Shown here piece after piece: positions 60,664 to 64,000 of a stretch of 64,000 nucleotides of DNA. The notes under the pieces were generated by a model. That model ran no database searches. It had not been told where the DNA came from and saw nothing but the letters and a program-made list of their open reading frames with translations. The position numbers and the translations under genes are program-made. Origin of the DNA: Comamonadaceae bacterium UBA2121 (GTDB taxonomy: Bacteria > Pseudomonadota > Gammaproteobacteria > Burkholderiales > Burkholderiaceae_C); NCBI GenBank assembly GCA_002331385.1, contig DCYB01000011.1, positions 107,168 to 171,167 of the forward strand. Direction: 5' to 3'. How positions within the stretch are numbered: position 1 is the stretch's first letter; every line of letters starts with the position of its first letter.

Positions 60664-61029
60664 ATGGCACGTATCGCTGGTATCAATATTCCTCCGCATC
60701 AGCATGCCGAGATTGGCCTGACCGCTATCTATGGCATCGGACGCACTCGCGCTCGCAAGATCTGCGAAGCATGCGGAATCGACTACTCCAAGAAGGTGAA
60801 GGAATTCACCGACGCTGATCTCGAGAAGATCCGCGACGAAATCGCAAAGTTCACCATTGAAGGTGACCTGCGTCGCGAAACCACCATGAACATCAAGCGA
60901 TTGATGGACATCGGTTGCTATCGCGGCTTCCGCCATCGCCGTGGCCTGCCGATGCGTGGTCAGCGTACGCGCACCAATGCCCGCACCCGCAAGGGTCCGC
61001 GCAAGGGCGCAGCGGCACTCAAGAAGTAA
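60664..61029 (+). CDS. rpsM: 30S ribosomal protein S13
   Basis: A 121-residue S13: MARIAGINIPPHQHAEIGLT, YGIGRTRARKICEACGI, LRRETTMNIKRLMDIGCYRG and LPMRGQRTRTNARTRKGPRK. First gene of the alpha-type group in other bacteria; here it follows rpmJ by 20 bp. Confidence 0.99.
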   Translation: MARIAGINIPPHQHAEIGLTAIYGIGRTRARKICEACGIDYSKKVKEFTDADLEKIRDEIAKFTIEGDLRRETTMNIKRLMDIGCYRGFRHRRGLPMRGQRTRTNARTRKGPRKGAAALKK

Positions 61030-61048
61030 AGAGATAGGTTAAAGCACT

Positions 61049-61453
61049 ATGGCTAAATCTCCCGCTAACAATGCTGCACAACGCGTTCGCAAGAAGGTTC
61101 GCAAGAACATTTCTGACGGCATCGCTCACGTGCACGCATCGTTCAACAACACGATCATCACCATCACTGATCGCCAAGGTAACGCCCTGTCGTGGGCTTC
61201 CTCCGGTGGTCAGGGTTTCAAGGGTTCGCGTAAGTCGACTCCGTTTGCTGCCCAGGTAGCTTCGGAAGTGGCTGGTCGCGCCGCCATGGAACAAGGTATC
61301 AAGAACCTCGACGTCGAGATCAAAGGCCCCGGCCCAGGTCGCGAATCGTCGGTGCGCGCACTGGGCGCGCTGGGTATCCGTATCACTTCGATCTCCGACG
61401 TGACTCCGGTTCCCCACAACGGCTGCCGCCCTCAAAAGCGTCGTCGTATCTGA
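61049..61453 (+). CDS. rpsK: 30S ribosomal protein S11
   Basis: A 134-residue S11: KKVRKNISDGIAHVHASFNN, TITDRQGNALSWASSGGQGF, GSRKSTPFAAQVASE and TSISDVTPVPHNGCRPQKRRR. The stop is followed by a 92-bp spacer with two hairpins before rpsD. Confidence 0.99.
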   Translation: MAKSPANNAAQRVRKKVRKNISDGIAHVHASFNNTIITITDRQGNALSWASSGGQGFKGSRKSTPFAAQVASEVAGRAAMEQGIKNLDVEIKGPGPGRESSVRALGALGIRITSISDVTPVPHNGCRPQKRRRI

Positions 61454-61470
61454 TTTTTCATAAGCCCACC

Positions 61471-61520
61471 GCCACCATCGCTTTTCAGTGATGGTGGCTC
61501 CCGTGCCTTTCAGGGCACGG
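61471..61520 (+). promoter_or_regulatory. twin hairpins in the rpsD leader
   Basis: Hairpin 1: GCCACCATCGC (61471–61481), loop TTTTCA, GTGATGGTGGC (61488–61498), 11 bp with one G·U. Hairpin 2: CCGTGCC (61501–61507), loop TTTCAG, GGCACGG (61514–61520). Both loops contain TTTCA. They end 25 nt before the rpsD start and could be a protein-binding regulatory leader. Confidence 0.6.
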
Positions 61521-61545
61521 CAGATGACAAACCAAGGAAGCTCAA

Positions 61546-62169
61546 GTGGCACGTTATCTCGGCCCCAAGGCCAAACTCTCCCGCCGTGAAGGCACCGACC
61601 TGTTCCTGAAGAGCGCACGTCGCTCGATCGCGGACAAGGCCAAGTTCGACACCAAGCCCGGCCAACACGGCCGCACTTCCGGTTCCCGCACCTCTGACTA
61701 CGGTCTGCAACTGCGCGAAAAGCAAAAAGTAAAGCGCATGTACGGCGTACTGGAAAAGCAATTCCGCCGCTACTTTGCAGAAGCCGAGCGCGTCAAGGGC
61801 AATACCGGTGCCAACCTGCTGTCCCTGCTCGAGCGTCGCCTGGACAACGTGGTGTATCGCATGGGCTTCGGCTCCACACGTGCTGAAGCACGTCAGCTGG
61901 TGTCGCACAAGGCCATCACGGTGAACGGCCAGTCGGTGAACATCGCTTCCTTCCTGGTGAAGTCGGGTGACGTGGTTGCCGTGCGCGAGAAGTCCAAGAA
62001 GCAGGCTCGTATCGTCGAAGCCCTGCAATTGGCTCAGCAAGTGGGTCTGCCCGCTTGGGTTGAGGTGAGTGCTGACAAGGTGGAAGGCGTCTTCAAGAAG
62101 GCTCCTGACCGTGACGAATTCGGTGCGGACATCAACGAATCGCTGATCGTTGAGTTGTACTCGCGCTAA
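61546..62169 (+). CDS. rpsD: 30S ribosomal protein S4
   Basis: A 207-residue S4: MARYLGPKAKLSRREGTDLF, then YGLQLREKQKVKRMYGVLEK, RRLDNVVYRMGFGSTRAEAR and ARQLVSHKAITVNGQSVNI (S4 RNA-binding domain). The start is GTG at 61546 with AAGGAAG. In E. coli S4 represses the alpha operon through a pseudoknot before rpsM; here two hairpins stand directly before rpsD instead. Confidence 0.99.
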   Translation: MARYLGPKAKLSRREGTDLFLKSARRSIADKAKFDTKPGQHGRTSGSRTSDYGLQLREKQKVKRMYGVLEKQFRRYFAEAERVKGNTGANLLSLLERRLDNVVYRMGFGSTRAEARQLVSHKAITVNGQSVNIASFLVKSGDVVAVREKSKKQARIVEALQLAQQVGLPAWVEVSADKVEGVFKKAPDRDEFGADINESLIVELYSR

Positions 62170-62206
62170 TTCGCTGCTTGCACAAGTTTTCGAGAAACTG
62201 TTCCTG

Positions 62207-62226
62207 AACCGCGAGGCATCGCGGTT
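62207..62226 (+). other. hairpin in the rpoA leader
   Basis: AACCGCGA (62207–62214), loop GGCA, TCGCGGTT (62219–62226): a perfect 8-bp stem midway in the 115-bp rpsD–rpoA spacer, without a T-run. Confidence 0.6.
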
Positions 62227-62284
62227 TAGGCGCTTCACTAGCCTTACCGGTGTAACGAGCTGGGGGTATTAAGAGGAAGTTCGC

Positions 62285-63277
62285 ATGCAAACCAATTTGC
62301 TGAAGCCCAAGGCAATTAACGTAGAGCAGCTTGGACACAACCGTGCCAAGGTCGAGTTGGAGCCGTTCGAGCGGGGTTATGGCCATACATTGGGCAACGC
62401 CATCCGCCGCGTGCTGCTCTCCTCCATGGTTGGTTACGCAGCAACGGAAGTCACCATCGCTGGCGTGCTCCACGAGTACTCGTCCATCGACGGCGTTCAG
62501 GAAGATGTGGTCAACATCCTGCTGAACCTGAAGGGTGTGGTGTTCAAGCTTCACAACCGCGACGAAGTCACACTGAGCCTGCGCAAGGACGGTGAAGGCG
62601 TCGTGACCGCACAAGACATCCAGACTCCGCACGACGTCGAGATCGTCAACCCCGATCACGTCATCGCGCATCTGTCTGCCGGCGGCAAGCTGGACATGCA
62701 GATCAAGGTCGAAAAGGGCCGTGGCTATGTGCCTGGCAACCTGCGCCGCTATGCAGACGAGTCGACCAAGTCGATCGGCCGCATCGTTCTGGACGCGTCG
62801 TTCTCGCCCGTCAAGCGCGTGAGCTACACCGTCGAGAGCGCACGTGTGGAGCAGCGTACCGACCTAGACAAGCTGGTGGTCGAAATCGAAACCAACGGTG
62901 CCATCACCGCTGAAGACGCAGTGCGTGCATCCGCCAAGATTCTGGTGGAGCAACTGGCTGTGTTCGCCCAGCTGGAAGGCGGCGAACTGGCGGCATTCGA
63001 TGCACCATCGGGCTCGCGCAACAACGCGACGTTCGATCCGATCCTGCTGCGCCCTGTGGACGAGCTGGAACTGACCGTGCGTTCTGCCAACTGCCTGAAG
63101 GCCGAAAACATCTACTACATCGGTGATCTGATTCAGCGCACCGAGAACGAGCTGCTCAAGACCCCGAACCTGGGTCGCAAGTCGCTCAACGAAATCAAGG
63201 AAGTTCTTGCTTCGCGTGGCCTCACGCTCGGCATGAAGCTCGAGAACTGGCCACCGGCTGGTCTCGACAAGCGTTAA
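62285..63277 (+). CDS. rpoA: DNA-directed RNA polymerase subunit alpha
   Basis: A 330-residue alpha subunit. The N-terminal dimerisation domain has VELEPFERGYGHTLGNAIRR, LLSSMVGYAATEVTIAGVLH and DASFSPVKRVSYTVESARV. The C-terminal DNA/activator domain has ILLRPVDELELTVRSANCLK, GDLIQRTENELLKTPNLG and GRKSLNEIKEVLASRGLTLG. AGAGGAAG precedes the ATG. A strong promoter-like sequence overlaps its last codons. Confidence 0.99.
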   Translation: MQTNLLKPKAINVEQLGHNRAKVELEPFERGYGHTLGNAIRRVLLSSMVGYAATEVTIAGVLHEYSSIDGVQEDVVNILLNLKGVVFKLHNRDEVTLSLRKDGEGVVTAQDIQTPHDVEIVNPDHVIAHLSAGGKLDMQIKVEKGRGYVPGNLRRYADESTKSIGRIVLDASFSPVKRVSYTVESARVEQRTDLDKLVVEIETNGAITAEDAVRASAKILVEQLAVFAQLEGGELAAFDAPSGSRNNATFDPILLRPVDELELTVRSANCLKAENIYYIGDLIQRTENELLKTPNLGRKSLNEIKEVLASRGLTLGMKLENWPPAGLDKR

Positions 63278-63293
63278 TTCAAAACGCTATAAT
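63264..63293 (+). promoter_or_regulatory. candidate promoter for rplQ at the rpoA end
   Basis: TCGACA (63264–63269), an 18-nt spacer and TATAAT (63288–63293): 5/6 and 6/6 sigma70 matches. It would start a transcript at about 63300, with a leader of about 93 nt to rplQ. Confidence 0.65.
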
Positions 63294-63339
63294 CGCGGGC
63301 TCTTCTGATGATTGTCGGGAGAGCCTCGCACACCGCGCG

Positions 63340-63367
63340 GCGGCTAGTACCTGATACGGCTAGCCGC
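63340..63367 (+). other. hairpin in the rplQ leader
   Basis: GCGGCTAG (63340–63347), a 12-nt loop and CTAGCCGC (63360–63367): a perfect 8-bp stem that ends 25 nt before the rplQ ATG, just upstream of its AAAAAGGA ribosome site. Confidence 0.6.
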
Positions 63368-63392
63368 TAAAACATTTAAAAAGGATATTCCC

Positions 63393-63785
63393 ATGCGCCA
63401 CGGTCTCGGCCTTCGCAAACTGAATCGCACCAGCTCGCACCGCCTCGCGATGCTGAAGAACATGATGAACTCGCTCATCGAGCATGAGGCCATCAAGACT
63501 ACCGTTCCCAAGGCAAAGGAACTGCGCCGCGTGATCGAACCCATGATCACCCTGGCCAAGGAAGATACGGTTGCCAACCGTCGCCTGGCGTTCAACCGCC
63601 TGCGCGACCGTGACAGCGTGACCAAGCTGTTCAACGACCTGGGCCCACGCTTCAAGGCACGTCCCGGTGGCTACACACGTATCCTGAAGATGGGTTTCCG
63701 CGTGGGTGACAACGCTCCGATGGCTTATGTCGAGCTGGTTGATCGCGCACCTGAAGCCGCAGAAAATAACGAAACTGCTGCTTAA
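63393..63785 (+). CDS. rplQ: 50S ribosomal protein L17
   Basis: A 130-residue L17: MRHGLGLRKLNRTSSHRLAM, MNSLIEHEAIKTTVPKAKEL, RRLAFNRLRDRDSV and ARPGGYTRILKMGFRVGDNAPMAYVEL-type C-terminal segment. AAGGA precedes the ATG. Its spacer to rpoA is 115 bp, longer than the short gap in E. coli, and holds a promoter-like site and a hairpin. Confidence 0.99.
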   Translation: MRHGLGLRKLNRTSSHRLAMLKNMMNSLIEHEAIKTTVPKAKELRRVIEPMITLAKEDTVANRRLAFNRLRDRDSVTKLFNDLGPRFKARPGGYTRILKMGFRVGDNAPMAYVELVDRAPEAAENNETAA

Positions 63786-63818
63786 ATACAGCCGTTTTGG
63801 TATAGAATACTCGCTTGC

Positions 63819-63895
<77 letters not shown>

Positions 63896-63902
63896 AGTCA
63901 AG

Positions 63903-63939
63903 AAAAGCCCGCTTAGAAATAAGCGGGCTTTTTGTTTTT
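63903..63939 (+). terminator. intrinsic terminator after tRNA-fMet
   Basis: AAAAGCCCGCTTA (63903–63915), loop GAAA, TAAGCGGGCTTTT (63920–63932), then TTTGTTTTT. A perfect 13-bp stem; probably ends the rplQ/tRNA transcript too. The last 60 bases of the window after it show no feature. Confidence 0.96.
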
Positions 63940-64000
63940 CTGCGCGGAAGGTTGCGACGTCCGACGTTCAGTCAAGGCATGCAAAAGTGGGGTGCAAAAG

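Overview
The window is a GC-rich (by eye a little over 60% G+C) chromosomal segment of a betaproteobacterium, most probably a member of the Comamonadaceae (Comamonas/Acidovorax/Delftia-like). Signs are the trpE–chorismate mutase–trpG–trpD–trpC operon, a Bug-type periplasmic binding protein, the Gcr-type membrane protein next to apaG, and the order of the ribosomal genes. There are no phages, insertion sequences or CRISPR arrays. The left end cuts thiL, and the right end follows an initiator tRNA gene.

Layout. 1–5.5 kb (minus strand): thiL (partial), a YbdK-type ligase, a cation/proton antiporter, a Gcr-family membrane protein and apaG. 5.6–15.1 kb: rpe, gph and the tryptophan operon, interrupted by a small secreted protein, a chemoreceptor and a chalcone-isomerase-like protein. 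A probable trp leader peptide with two Trp codons precedes trpE. 15.2–17.6 kb: two exported proteins, one a beta-helix and one with a choice-of-anchor U domain and an IPTL-CTERM-like tail. 17.6–23.7 kb: ung, then a LysR/Bug/gamma-glutamyltransferase module, an HdeD-like protein and a DMT transporter. 23.9–30 kb: an iron-siderophore uptake locus (binding protein, two permeases, ATPase, convergent CirA-like receptor) flanked by two nearly identical Fur-box-like sites. 30.2–41 kb: queA, recG, oxyR, ubiA, an extradiol dioxygenase, proC, a phytase-like lipoprotein and aqpZ.

41.1–54.7 kb is the most unusual part. The glycerol genes aqpZ, glpK, glpR and glpD are split by a 9.3 kb plus-strand cassette: a PhyH-family dioxygenase, an AMP-forming acyl-CoA ligase, a second PhyH dioxygenase, a serine hydrolase and a complete Liv/HAAT-type ABC importer. 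It reads as an uptake and catabolism pathway for an unidentified carboxylate or ester. The first dioxygenase has an in-frame TAG followed by 35 further codons that look like the natural C-terminus. The next gene starts 2 nt after the downstream TAA and has no Shine-Dalgarno sequence of its own.

54.7–63.9 kb: spc and alpha ribosomal operons from rplN to rplQ, including secY and rpoA, then tRNA-fMet. Here rplN directly follows glpD instead of rpsQ, and infA is absent between secY and rpmJ. The rpsD, rpoA and rplQ intergenic spacers contain well-formed hairpins, and a strong promoter-like sequence lies at the rpoA/rplQ junction.
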